Shown in pieces: positions 12,071 through 23,979 of a stretch of 64,000 bases of DNA (position 1 is the first letter of the stretch; each line of letters starts with the position of its first letter). This DNA comes from Chrysemys picta bellii. Taxonomy: Eukaryota; Chordata; Testudines; Emydidae. The DNA lies in assembly GCF_011386835.1 (NCBI RefSeq), contig NC_088800.1, positions 2,046,001 to 2,110,000 of the forward strand, read 5' to 3'. The notes below the pieces were generated by a model. It worked only from the letters and a program-made list of their open reading frames with translations. It had not been told where the DNA came from and made no database searches. The position numbers and the translations under genes are program-made.

Positions 12071-12149
12071 CACCAGTATCTCCAGACAGTGGTTACTCAT
12101 CAGCTCATGCAGAAGCCACCTATGAAGAAGACTGGGAAGTCTTTGATCC
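12071..12149 (+). CDS. CTDSPL2: CTDSPL2 coding exon 5 (residues 231-257)
   Basis: Acceptor GAATTTTAG at 12070, donor GTAAGT at 12150. The 79-nt exon encodes PVSPDSGYSSAHAEATYEEDWEVFDP. The DSGYSS motif resembles a phosphodegron-like Ser cluster (DSGxxS); that is my inference. The tail EEDWEVFDP leads directly into the phosphatase domain. Enters in phase 1 and leaves in phase 2. Confidence 0.95.
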
Positions 12150-12445
12150 GTAAGTGTTAATATTTTTACTGAAACATTACTTCTATAATTTTGGGCATTG
12201 GATAAAAAAACCTTGAATTTGAGCAAGTACTTTGTCATGTTTAGAACTTGCTTGCTGTGGTGAGTTCTGTTTGAAAACTGCTAATTGTAAAACTAGTATA
12301 TTGTGACTGGTCATGGCTTGTTATATTCAGTTTAAATTATTTATTTCTTAGTCTTGATTACTTTAAATTACTTTAGTTGACTTACTGTATTGTCAGTTAA
12401 GGTAATGTGAACATAGTTATACAACAAATTCTCTTTCCTTTTTAG

Positions 12446-12557
12446 ATATTATTTCATCAAACATGTTCCACCACTAACTGAAGAACAACTTAATAGGAAG
12501 CCAGCTCTTCCACTGAAAACAAGAAGCACACCAGAATTCTCTTTAGTTCTAGACTTG
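12446..12557 (+). CDS. CTDSPL2: CTDSPL2 coding exon 6 (residues 257-294)
   Basis: Starts after TTTTTAG and ends at donor GTAAAT. It encodes [19 protein letters not shown] followed by the start of the FCP1-homology domain, [11 protein letters not shown]. The last two residues are the nucleophilic Asp293 and Leu294, so the DxDxT motif is cut by the intron. Confidence 0.96.
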
Positions 12558-13644
12558 GTAAATATGCATATAGACATGAGTTAGTGTAGTGGGGGAAGAG
12601 TGAATTTATCTTCCACTTATTTTGCATATTTGACACATTGGGAACATGATGCTCCCATTATTAAAAAGAGACCTTTTATTAAATGCACATGTTGAAAGAC
12701 TATAAAGTATTCAAACAGATTTAAAAAACTTCAATTAAAAAGACACCAAGTTTAAAGAAATAATTTGAGAAACTGTCACTGAGTAACAAGAAAGGAAAAT
12801 TCACTGCATTTGTTGCATGATTCAACATTTTTCTTAAACATTTCAATTTTTTTTTTAAAATCTTCATGAACAAAAGTTAGCTGACCTCCAGAGGACCTTC
12901 CCAAAAGAGTAGTGGAGAAAATCAGATATAATAAAGGAGAAAATTCAGCATCACCTGTATTTGATCAAATACAGTACTTACAAACGGACGAGTCTCCCAG
13001 TGAGATTCCCTTAAGTCCGAGAGGACTTTTCTCACAGAGAAGAAAGCATGCTTCTCTTTAGAACTATTTGTTTTCACCCTCTGTTGATCCATTTTATTGT
13101 ATTTAAGCAGTTATTACTGGATAATTCAGTCACTGGCTATATATAGTTGTCATTTAATGAATAAAGAAGTCTAATTTTTTTAATGAAGGGGGAAAAAAAC
13201 AAATAATTTTAGGAAGACTCATTATATAACAACTAAGTTGAGATTGACATTATAAGCACTGTTTTATCATGTGCTATGTAACCTGTTATACACGGGTCAT
13301 ATGAATTGAGTACTCATTTCAAACTGATAGGAACAGAGTTGTATTAAATAAGAGGAATTTGTTGTACCTGTAAAATCAAGATTTCTTTCTCTTGGGATTC
13401 TGTGTTAGTGCCACAGTTACAAATGAAATTCTTTTAGCTTTGCAACATTAATGAATTGTATAATATATTAATAGCTGTCTTTCAAACCGTAGCAGCAATA
13501 CATTCAAAATTAAATTGACCATACTGAATTATAGAGTATATTTCCCTTCCAAAAGAACATAACGAAGCAAATAGTCTCATTTTCAATAATCCTGTCATAA
13601 AAGCTTCTTAATTTAGTATGATCTTTTTATTTTATTTTTTCTAG
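12558..13644. other. CTDSPL2 intron inside the DxDxT motif
   Basis: No element is recognised. The acceptor is TTTTTTCTAG at 13644. AT content is high throughout. Confidence 0.6.
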
Positions 13645-13731
13645 GATGAAACATTAGTGCATTGTAGTCTAAACGAGCTAGAGGATGCTGCACTCACTTT
13701 TCCAGTGCTTTTCCAAGATGTCATTTACCAG
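13645..13731 (+). CDS. CTDSPL2: CTDSPL2 coding exon 7 (residues 295-323)
   Basis: The 87-nt, phase-0 exon begins with Asp295-Glu-Thr, completing the catalytic DLDET. It continues [20 protein letters not shown], the region that in SCP-family enzymes carries the substrate-facing insert. The donor is GTAATT at 13732, followed by the longest intron of the gene. Confidence 0.96.
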
Positions 13732-16700
13732 GTAATTAGAAATATATAGGAAAAATGTACCTTTTTGTTTGTTTAATAGATAAAGTCATCATGCATATGT
13801 AATATGTTCTTGTCAGGAGAGAGATAAACATTGATTGGCATCTAAACAGCCATTTGAGTTAAATGCTGCAGATTTGAAATTTTGAAAGGCAGGTGGTCAT
13901 GTATTAGAAGTATTGTGGAGTACTTTTTATTACTACAACGTGGTAATGATGATTACTAGTAAAAATGTCAACAATGATTAGTAAGAAAATGTAAATATTC
14001 TTTTTAGCAGCAGTATTCTATAGCAGCCTTTCTCCTTACCAGCAGATGGAGGCAGGAACATTGAAAGTTCAGGCAGTATCATTTCCCATGTAATAGTTTG
14101 CCACAAACTGTTAACTTTCTTCCCTGCCTGGGGAAACCAATTCATGCTGGTTGATCATTTCTTACTGTGAAAAAGGCTAATCTTCAGAGCCTGAAGTTAA
14201 CTAGCTTCTATCTAGCACCTAGTCTTGCATATCCTTTGCCGGTAACATTTCCACCTCTTCCGCCCGAGCTAGATGCTACTTGGTGATTACAGTTACTTTT
14301 GATTGTCTTATGGAAACTGCTAGTCATTTTTCCTGCTTCAGGCAGTATTATTAGCTTTATATGTTTTACATTGACATACCATAGAGGAACAAGCATGGGA
14401 AAGAGGAGATCTGTTCCAGCAACTGCCAAAGATGCTGCACTGACCCAGGCTATTGTTCTCAGGTCCTTTTGTGTGATGTACCTGGGAGAGGCAACAGCTT
14501 CCCCTCCATGTAGTTCGCACGATATTGGACCCCTCTGTAGTATCTTTGGAGAATGAGCCAGTCATCAGGCACCTTAAAAGGACACTTGTCCAGGTATTTT
14601 TCCTAATTTTAAAAATGTTTTTCTTCATTGTTGCATATAAAACCCCTTGGAATTTTGAAACTAAAATAATTTTTTTAATGGGTTTCTTAACTTGTCTCCT
14701 ATTTGGTGACTGCCATTCTCAGTTTCCTCCTGGATGAGCTGGGGAGGAAGCTTCAAATTAATTCTTTGGGGGCAAATAGATTCAAGCCTGTTTTTTCCTT
14801 CCCTCTCTGAGGCTCTCAGTATGATTTGAGTATTTCTGGCTATAACTATGCTCTTTTGGTGATGGTGTGTTTTACTGAGTGTAGCTGAGAGCCAGCTTAG
14901 GGTCTGAGCAAAAGGAAATTTAAGTCAATGGAAAGACTATCTTACAAGGTTTCTATATCTGTATTTAACATTGTACGTAAGCCTGTGCCTCTTTTTATCC
15001 AATCAGATGATGATGCAGTTTCATCTATTGTGCCTTAGTTATTTCCCAAGTTTAGAATTGCAAAGGAGCAGTACCTTTGCAAGGTAGACTTGATAAGGAC
15101 AGCCTGTGTCTACATCAAGTATGTTGTTTTAGGATTCCTAACCATCTGTTTATTTTATTGAGGTGCTTATACACCAGACATGGCAACCCAGAAAACATTC
15201 ACCTCTTGCTACATGAGGGACAATAAGCAGGAGACTAAACAGTCAAGAGTTTAGTTATAACCGTAAAACATGTAATTAACTAAGGCTATGGGTAAAAAGA
15301 GAAGTCTCCTCTTCAGATAATTGCTGAACAGAAACTGGTTAATATTACATACATTCTTAGCTTTGTATTGTAGACAATAACTCACTATTTCATCTGCTTT
15401 TGAAAAGTGATTCTTTCAATTATCAATTTGGTCATCTCCTATGCAATAGGCCCATCTGAATTTCAGTTCTCCAAACTCGCCCATAGAGTGTCATTTAAGC
15501 TTTCACTGGTGTTGTCTCCTCCCTGCTGGCAAGGAGGAAGTAAATGTCTGAGCAAAAGTTGAAGACAGATTATTAGGTAAGAAAATACTGTTATGTATTT
15601 ATAAACTACAATACAGTGTAGCTCATTGAAAACAATACCTGACATGTAAAATCAGTTTGTGAAGATGTTTTCTATTAGTCTCTGAACATTTAATACCTTC
15701 AGTTAGACTCTTTAAGAAATACTATGAAACTAATGATCAAAAACATGCTTAAATCTTTTTTTAAGAGAGAGTAAAACTTAGCTCAGGACTTCTTTTCCTA
15801 CAGGATTTCTCCATTCTCTCACACCCAGTTTCACTAATAATTATGCAAATAGAGATCTGGGCTTCATACCATTATTATTTCTCTACTTAACTGAAGGCCA
15901 TGAACTGATACTTTTGCAGTAGTGGGAGGGTGGATGAGCAAGCAGCTTACTTTGAAGTATATTCCAAAACTAGCCAACAATGCTGCAGTAATGAAGTGAT
16001 TATAAATATAGTATATATTGAATGCTACAATACTTCTGTCTCTGGAGAAAAAGAGTAAATGTTTAATTCTTTAGTACTAGTGTATGGATTTATTTTATAA
16101 TGTATTAGCACTTTGTGTCAGGCACTCCCTTTTGTTACTTGGTTAAGAGGTTTGCACTGTATTTAGTTTATGCTGCAGAGCCACCAATCCTAGACACTAG
16201 GTCATCTTGCTCCCTCCTCCATCCAGAGAATACCTTCCCTTTACAAGTAGGCCTTACCCAGTCAAGAGATTTCTGTTCACTTAGTTCTTGGGCTCAACAG
16301 TCTCACTGATCTTCCTGTTTCAGCTACAGGGCCCAATAGAAGCTAATCAAAAGCCATTTCACATACTCTACTCCACTGCAGCCAAACATAACAGGATTGT
16401 TCAACTTACCCCTGCCACATCCTATCAGAGTAATAGCTGAGAATTTTCATTCCCCTTCTGGTGAAATGCTATCCCAGTAGTTTCTCTAAAAGAGCAACAA
16501 AACCAGCAGCCTTTGGATCAGTTGTTCAGACTTCAGTCCGTGGTAGACACTCACAAAGAAAGCTACGATCAGATTGGGATCTCTTAACCTTGATCTAATT
16601 GGACTTTTAGAACTATGTTTTTCTCACTTGGAGAGCCACAATCAACTAAGAACCTGCTGTTTCTATTCATTTATATGATGATCTTCATCTTGGGTCTCTT

Positions 16701-18090
16701 ACAGTTGGGTAAGATGAGTCTAGTTGCAAATCCAGAGCTGCTGAACTTCATTGACCTATAACTCCTCAGCATTTCTTTCAAGGACAGAGGAAGACGACCC
16801 CTAAAGCATGCACAGTGATGACATCAAATGTAATAGGAAATACATATCTGGAGTTCTGCTCCTGTTACGTTCTTCCTTTAGTAAAATAGCATTTTACTGA
16901 TTACTTCTATTAAAATACAGGTCAAGCTGTTTATTTAGCTAGGTTGCTGTTGCTTATTCGTATAATAAGATTCCAGGATTGTCACTCAGTGTGTCATTCG
17001 GAAGCCTACAAAGTTCTCAGCCACTTGACTTTACAAATTACATCCATGTGAAAGCAAGGCATGTATCTATGCCATTCCAAGAGTCTCAGGCTGTTGTGAC
17101 ATCAGAGGTAACTGAGCCAATCACGACCCTTATGCTATAGCTAAATGCAATGCACTGGTTTCATTGGTTGTATGAGGGAGACTGTACAGATGGTGGATTA
17201 CTTGGCCCAACTGTCACATCTTTGCAACAGCCTGGGCTTTCAGCTGCTAGTAGTCATCATCATCTGATATCTGCGTAACCAGACAGATATTTCTGTGGGA
17301 CATGAAAGAAGGAAGGGAAAAATAAGTAGTTAGTTCATCTGGTATGATAAAGTCTTAATGATTGTCTAGCTAATTATGGGATTTTTATTTAGAGCTGTGT
17401 GAAAGTGTTTACTGTATTACAGAATATTTTCTCCTCCTCCTCTTGTTTGTAATAATTCCTTAGAAATTTAACTAAAATGTATGTCCTTACCAGTTTCTAC
17501 CCCTATTCTGCACAGACATTTTTGTTGTTGTTGAGCTGCTGGCATTGTTGTTTGAAAAAACATAGTAACAATATGGAAACATTGTAGGGGCGGGAGTTGT
17601 ACATGTTTTCATGGATGGAAGTCGGATATACACCGTTACATGGACTATATATAGGAAGAAACTACATGGCTCAAATTTTTGCCTATGATCATTAATGCCT
17701 CCATTTCCTTGTTAAGAGAATGTAAAGTTTTCATTAAAAAACAAAATAACTTCTTTAACAAAGATTAACTAGCTAACTTAACCAGATCATGTTTAATTTT
17801 TCTGTTTGCTCTTGCAAATTACTGGATATCATTATGAAGCTATTTTAAAATATCTGTTTACTTTTTTCATTCTTACTAGTTTTGAAACTTGTAATTGATC
17901 ATTTTTGTCTTAAAAAGATAGAATACTCATTCTGAGAGTCACATTAAAAAGCCCAGTTTCTTGAGTTCCATAGCTCTTCATTTGATTTATTTTTTCCTTT
18001 AGAAGAATTCGTTTCATACTGTATAGTAAATAAAATAAATGCTGTATGCTTTTTCCAAATTAGCCACTTGATGACATTTTCAAACACTTA
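13732..18090. other. CTDSPL2 long intron, first 4.3 kb
   Basis: No coding exon or clearly assignable transposon is visible. Several short open frames (for example 14208-14628 on both strands) lack family features. The stretch 16320-16860 has the patchy look of an old diverged repeat but I cannot name it. Confidence 0.5.
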
Positions 18091-18092
18091 TA

Positions 18093-18281
18093 CACTTCTA
18101 CCCCTATTCAACGCGACCCGATATAACACAAATTCAGATATAATGCGGTAAAGCAGCGCTCCGGGGGTGGCGGGGCTGCGCACTCCGGTGGAGCAAAGCA
18201 AATTCGATATAACGCGGTTTCACCTATAACGCGGTAAGATTTTTTGGCTCCCGAGGACAGCGTTATGTTGAGGTAGTGGTG
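18093..18281 (-). mobile_element. Mariner-like MITE
   Basis: A short element of the type 'CACCTCTACCTCGATATAACG...CGTTATATCGAGGTAGTGGTG' flanked by TA at 18091-18092 and 18282-18283, the Tc1/mariner target site. Relative to the copy at 51390-51587 it is inverted. Diagnostic pieces are AACGCGACCCGATATAACAC, AAATTCGATATAACGCGG and GGCTCCCGAGGACAGCGTTA. No transposase is encoded. Confidence 0.8.
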
Positions 18282-18769
18282 TAATTACAAATAATTTTGG
18301 TTTTCTCAACAAAGATTGGCTAATAGTGTAAAGTCTGACAGCTGGCTTGAAAAATTTTAGTATACATTTTCAAAAATGCTTTGGTCCATGTTGTGACTTT
18401 TAAGTCATGGTTCGAGCTGAAGGGGTGCAGTACAGCAGGAACCCCATAAGGAATCCTGATTTAGTCAGCTGGCATTCCCTCTCAGGGGTTCCAGGTAGTG
18501 CACGCTGTAGGGACAGTTCAACAGGTGTACTTGCCTCTTCACTCCGTGGGAGTGGAGCCACAGCATTTTGGCATCTAGAGGTAAGGCTCCTTGTGTCATT
18601 ATCTCTTTCCCTGCTCCTGTACACCAGATTAGACACAATCAAGCCCTCTGTTTATTACCTGTTATGATTGTAACTTACTCTCTACACCCTACTACGTTAA
18701 AAACATGAGGCACTCCTAGTACCTCTCCACATTGAGACAATACTTTACTGTGCAAATAAGAGACAGTCT

Positions 18770-18870
18770 AGTATGATTATAAGTTTTCATCTTCATTCTG
18801 CCACTGACTCAGTGTGGCCTGGGGCAACTGAGCAAATCTCTGCCTCAGTTATGGAAAGTAATGGCAAAAA
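18770..18870 (+). mobile_element. MIR-like SINE fragment
   Basis: The string CTGCCACTGACTCAGTGTGG followed by CTGGGGCAACTGAGCAAATC and CTCTGCCTCAGTT matches the conserved core and 3' part of MIR/CORE-SINEs in sense orientation. It is short and diverged. Confidence 0.6.
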
Positions 18871-18929
18871 TGACCATTAATCATAGCTATTTCTTTTCAA
18901 AAACTACGTGGTGCACCAGATTCAGCAGA

Positions 18930-19240
18930 AAGTGCCGGAGTTGGGGGTGGGGCGGGGTGGGGCAAGATTGTATGTGTGCACGCATGGGCAGGAGAATGTA
19001 GGCAGTGAAGGAGGGTGGGCAGAAACTGGTGTGTGAGTATGCAGGACGATGAAGGGATGCAGGTGGGAAGGGTACACGTGTTCAAGGGAATTTGGGGTGC
19101 AGAGGAGAGAGGGAAACTTGGGTTGTATGAAGGAGAATGTAGAAGAAAGTAGGGAGGGGGCATTTGGGGTGTGTGCACTGGGATACGTAGGGAGTGACAG
19201 AAGAAAGGGCAGATCTGTAGGATAGGGAAACTGGGATATA
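18930..19240 (+). repeat. Purine-rich low-complexity tract with G4 motif
   Basis: About 300 bp is dominated by G and A with TG steps. It opens with a G-quadruplex motif at 18943-18962 made of four G-runs of four or more separated by single bases. Complementary-strand frames rich in Pro, Ser and Leu are by-products of composition. Confidence 0.8.
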
Positions 19241-19528
19241 CCCTCTAGTTGCTTTGCTATGCTCTGGTGAAACAAAGCAGCTGTAAATGCAGTTTAACTG
19301 GCTAGTATGCTCTGGCTGCAGAGTGGCATAAAGGAGTCTCAGCACACCAGTGAACTGACCATAAAAGTTAAGGTAAAAAAAAAAAAATGAAGGTTGATAT
19401 TTCGTATCTTCAAACAATTGGAAATAACACATGATAATATTCTCTTTGGGTTATGAAATTTTAAATTAAAAACAAACAGGGAAATTCTTAGAGAAAGGTA
19501 TGTTAATATGGAGGTAAGGTTGAGTATA

Positions 19529-19656
19529 CATATCAGTAAGGCTATGATTTTGTCATGGATATTTTCAGTAAAAGTCATGGACAGATCACGGGCAATAAAC
19601 AAAAAGTCACGGAAAGACCTGTCCCTGACGTTTACTAAAAACATCCCTGACAAAAT
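19529..19656. mobile_element. Short palindromic MITE
   Basis: The left half ATTTTGTCATGGATATTTTC, AGTAAAAGTCATGGACAG is mirrored on the right by CTGTCCCTGACGTTTACTAA, AAACATCCCTGACAAAAT, giving two arms of about 40 bp around a short loop. This fits a foldback DNA element common in turtle genomes. Target duplications were not resolved. Confidence 0.6.
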
Positions 19657-19904
19657 GGGGAGGGAGGAGGATCTAGCACCATGACAGGGGATGTGTGGGG
19701 ATTAAAATCTAATGTACATTTAAAGTTCAGTTTAATCTAACCTGGGACCACAAATACTAGAATGCCATAATCCTATAAGCAACTGTTGATCTACTGGATC
19801 ATGGTGTATGTGTAAAATGTCTAGTCAGGTGCCTGATGAATCCGCTAATTGTTGACAAGCCGAATTTGGGAGCGATCCAGCTTGTTACAAATTTCACAGA
19901 TCCA

Positions 19905-22900
19905 TGTATTGTTCTTCGAGTGCTTGCTCATGTCCATTCCATTAGGTGTGTGAGCTCGCCACATGCACCGGTGCCAGAAGTTTTCCCCTCAGCAGTATCC
20001 ATAGGGGACCAGCTCTGGCGCCCTCTGGAGTGACTCCCGCATGGCTCAGTATAAAGGGCACTGCCGGCTCCCTCCACCCTCAGTTCCTTCTTGCCGCCAA
20101 TGACAGTGCTGGAACGTCTGCTGCTTCGGCTAGCATTGTTTCGTTCTCTGTTCTTGCGAACTTTGAAAACCTATAATATAGTTGTATATAGTTAGTAGTT
20201 GAATTAGTTACCCTTAGTAGTAGTTCTCAAACTCTTCGTTAGTCCCAAATGGGACTCAGCCGGGGGACGGGGCATGCCCTGATCCCCAGGCTTAAGCCCT
20301 GCAATCGTTGCAAACAGCCTATGCCTGTCAGCGATCCACATAGTAGCTGCTTAAGGTGCTTGGGCGAGGGGTACATAAGCGACAAGTCCTTCAAACCCAG
20401 CACGAAAAAGGAGCGGGACAGTCTCTTGAAGGCGCTCCTGATGGAGTCAGCACTCACTCCAGCACTGGAGCAACAGTCCAACTCATCACCGAGCACCGTG
20501 GCATCGGGGCGCAGTGCTCTGCCGTCGCCATCCATGAGCTGGCACCAATCCCCCTCCGTGGCTCCGTCCAAGAATCCAAAGAAGATAGGGAGGGGAAGAT
20601 CCCCTACTTCCAGCAAGGGAAAAGAGAGGGCTGGGGGTTAGCCAAGACCCACAATGGGCAGCTCAACGCCCCCTTCAGGAAGTCAGGCCCCAGCTCAAGC
20701 TGAGCACTCCTATGTTTGCTTGCGACTCCAGATAGTGGTACAGGCCTCCGTCAACTCCAGGTGCCGTCGATGCCCAAGGCTCTGCAGACAGCTCAGGAGA
20801 TCCTGATGTTTCCTATGCCATCCACACCGGCTCCAGCGGTACCCAGGTCTTGGGGTAAGCACACCTTGGGACCTCCGTGTATGTCCCTGCCTCAGCGGCA
20901 CCATTCCCCATTGCGTGGGATGTCCTGCCACCACTTGCCGGCCTGAAGCCGTCACACCTCAGATAGGCAGGCTCAGCGGAGCCCTCTTTGGTCCCTGGAC
21001 TTTGGGCACTGACAGCAGGATTCGAGGCATACCTCGATGGTAGCCTGGCGCAGACCCACTGAGGCGTGCTCTCCTTTATCGTCCTCCCCCGACAGGAGCA
21101 GCGAGACTGATCCCTCGTGTCGCAGAGAGCTCGGTTCAGATCCTGTGACCAATTGAGGGATCGATTGTTGAGAGACGGTTGTTGGTCTCTGAGACTGGGA
21201 TCACTGCATTCCAGGAGTTCCTCCCAGCAACTGGCATGTGATAGCTACCGGTCCCTCTCGATTTCCTGGTCAGATAGCATAAGGTGTCGATCGCCGGGTT
21301 TCCAACACCGATCCGCCAAACACTGTCAGTCCCCAAGGTCCCGACCAAGACGGTAGTCTCGCTCGGACAGGTCTGGCTCCAGGTCAGATAAGAGCTGCCG
21401 CTCCGCCAGATCCAGGTCGCTGGATAGTGACCGCTCCAGCTACAGCTCTGGCACTGAGCAGGGCTCCCTAACTGTGGGGCAACCTGTGGTGCCGCCTACA
21501 TCATCAGCACCAAAACCTGTCTCATGGCCCCAAGCACAATGGCTGGCATCATGGTATCCATGGAACCCCTGGGAGGTCACCCATACTTCCCAGGCTGCCC
21601 GCTTGGTGTCGGGAGCCTTGGATAGGCCAGTGGCCTCAACATCCTGACCTCCTCCAGTGCCTGGGACTTCGGGGGGAAGGACCCCACAGGTCCAGGAGGA
21701 CCCAGGGGAGCAGCCTGCTGGACCACCAATGGACGTGGATGCTCCTGCAGTACCAGCATCGTCCTCGCCCAGTTCCTCAGGATGATGCTAAGGCGCACCA
21801 GGAACTATTGAAGAGGGTCGCATCTAACCTGGGGCTCCAGGCTGAGGAGTTGGAAGAGCCTTCGGACTCCATGTTTGATGTCCTCTGCTCCTCAGTCCCT
21901 GCCAGGGTGGCTTTACCCCTTCACAAGGGGGTATCAAAGATTACTACTGACCTCTGGCAGACTCCCTCCTCCTTGCCCCCTATCTTCAAAAGGGCCAAGC
22001 ACAAGTATTTTATGCCAACAAAAAGGCATGAGTACCTATACTCCCACCCGGCCCCCAATTCCCTTGTGGGCGAGACAGTTAACCACAGAGAAAGGCAAGA
22101 TCAATCCGGGGCTACCCCCAAAAATGAAGACTCAAGGAGGCTGGATCTTTTTGGATGTAAGGTTTATTCGTCTTCCATCCTGCAATTGAGAGTGGCCAAT
22201 CACCACGCCCTCCTTGGCTGCTATGATTACAACATGTGGCAGGCCATGGCCAAGTTAGAGGCTTCTCTCCCTGAAGGCTCCAGGAAGGAATTCCGGGCGA
22301 TCTCGAGAAGGGCACAACGGCGGCCAGAGCGGCCCTCCAGGGGGCTTCAGACATGGTGGACTCTGCACCATGGCTTCCGCTATTTCCATGCAGCGAGCTT
22401 CATGGCTGCTCTTCTTGGGCTTGTCCACCGAGGCTCAGCAGTCAATGCAGGACCTTTCCTTTGACGGCCAGGCCCTATTTGCAAAACAGACTGATGCCAA
22501 GCTGCATGAGTTAAAGGACTCCCGTACCACCCCAGCATTTTCAGCGTGGTACGGGAGTCCTTTAACCTATGCAGCTTGGTATGTCCCAGGCCTGGCACGT
22601 AAGCGGTTCAAACCGCAGCAGCCTCAGGGACAAGGGAACCAACCGTGGCATGATCTGCCCTACAAGAAAGCCAAGGGCTACAAGCGCCACCCACCTCCAC
22701 CCCCTGCTCTGTCAGGCTCCACCTGGAATAAGCGACCGTTTTGAGGGTGCGCCCGAGGGTGACCCACCAGACTATTCCCTGGATCCATCTTCTCTGTTTT
22801 TTTCCACCTGCCTTTCCTTTTTCCTCCCTGCATGGACTGCGATAACCTCAGACCGTTGGGTCCTGAACACAGTGGTGCAGGGCTGTACCCTCCAGTTTCT

Positions 22901-23170
22901 TTCTACCCTTCTTTCTGCCCCCCCCTTCCCCATCCCTCTTCAGGGACCCTTCTCATGAGAGTCACCTTGCTCAGGAGGTTCAAGGGTTGCTGCAGCTGGG
23001 GGCAGTAGAGGAAGTTCCTCTAGAATACAGGATCAGGGGGTTTTATTCCCAATACTTTTTAATCCCTAAGGCGATCTACCTCCCATTCTGGACCTGCGAG
23101 ACCTCAACAAGTGCCTAAATAAGCTGAAGTTCCGCATGGTTTCCCTGGCCCTCATCATCCCCTCCCTGAA
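19905..23170 (+). mobile_element. DIRS retrotransposon, gag to start of RT
   Basis: Starts with a terminal-repeat-like segment (GTTCTTCGAGTGCTTGCTCA ... GCACCGGTGCCAGAAG) and a TATA-like CAGTATAAAGGGC near 20047. The ORF1 (gag-like) frame at 20249-20641 has the cysteine pattern CNRCKQ ... HSSCLRCLGE. A second frame at 21739-22290 carries VALPLHKGVSKIT, LWQTPSSLPP and VNHRERQDQSG, the conserved DIRS ORF1 C-terminal part. RT starts near 23030 with the equivalents of GFYSQYF and DLNKCLNKLKF, then is cut off at about 23170. Frameshifts and missing domains show it is dead. Confidence 0.75.
22497..22579. repeat. Inverted duplication (hairpin) in DIRS gag
   Basis: Two 34-bp arms, 22497-22530 and 22546-22579, are inverted copies separated by 15 nt; the inner 20 bp (starting TTAAAGGACTCC) pair perfectly and the outer 14 with two mismatches. 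Confidence 0.9.
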
Positions 23171-23174
23171 TCAG

Positions 23175-23270
23175 ACAAGTGCCCATTGTCACAAAGGCAG
23201 TCTGGGGAGGGAATTGAACCCAGGTCTAGACCTAGGTTAGCATTTTAACCACTGGGCCATCGTTGCTGAC
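23175..23270 (-). mobile_element. tRNA-derived SINE fragment
   Basis: On the minus strand GATGGCCCAGTGGTTAAAAT is A-box-like and GACCTGGGTTCAATTCCC is a good B box, 35-45 nt apart as in tRNA-derived SINEs. The following CCAGACTGCC and TGACAATGGGCACTTGTC resemble the MIR/CORE body. It sits at the junction between DIRS and LINE sequence. Confidence 0.55.
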
Positions 23271-23610
23271 TACAAATCAAGTGCCTTTGACATCAACAAC
23301 AGGGTGAAACAGGGGTGTGTCCTAACCTCTGTGTTCTTTAACTTCTACTTTGCATTCCTGCTCTCTCATGCATTTAAGGACAGCAATGATGGCATTGATC
23401 TTCGAACCACACTAGACGGAGGCTTGTTCAACATAGCAAGAATTAGAGTGAAAGCCAAGGGGAAAGAGCTGGTTCTGAGAGATTTCCTGTTTGCGAATGA
23501 GGCAGCTTTGGTTGCCCACAGTGACTCTTCCCTGCAAAATCTCTTGGGTAGATTTTGAGTGTCATTCAAGAGCTTCGGATTGACAATTAGTTTCAAGATT
23601 TTTATTTTTT
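23240..23610 (+). mobile_element. Non-LTR retrotransposon RT fragment
   Basis: An open frame through 23304-23558 reads GVKQGCVLTSVFF, then NIARIRVKAKG and LRDFLFANEAALVAHS, the palm region of a LINE reverse transcriptase; the catalytic FADD box is mutated to FANE. It is in sense to CTDSPL2 and interrupted by a stop at 23556. The more N-terminal part of a similar RT is found antisense at 30963-31800. Clade not certain (RTE-like or Rex-like). Confidence 0.65.
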
Positions 23611-23979
23611 TAAAATTTTTCAATTTTAATGTTTTAGCACACATTTATGCTTTTTTGAGGGAGAGGTTCCCACATCTAATCCCTTTCCTTTGTCACCAGA
23701 ACCTTCACTTTCAGCAGTTGCATCTCTTCTGTCCTTTTCCTGCTTAGGTTATTCCAAAGATCCCAGGCTTTAAAACCTGCTATACCTGCCACAGGTCTTT
23801 TCCCTTCAGTGACAGTCATTCCGTTGTGTCTGCTGTTCTGGAGAGTCCTGCATCCTTTGGTCACGGTTTCTCTGACTGTGCCAGTGTCTTCAGCGTTGTT
23901 GAGTGAGGACCATGGGTCAGCCTCAGAAGTGAACCTTTCCACGAGGAAGAGACCCCACTCCGTGGTGAGAGACTCCAAA

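Noticed and set aside
21739..22464. 241-codon frame as a host gene
   Set aside because: Carries DIRS ORF1 signatures and sits between a DIRS terminal repeat and DIRS RT.
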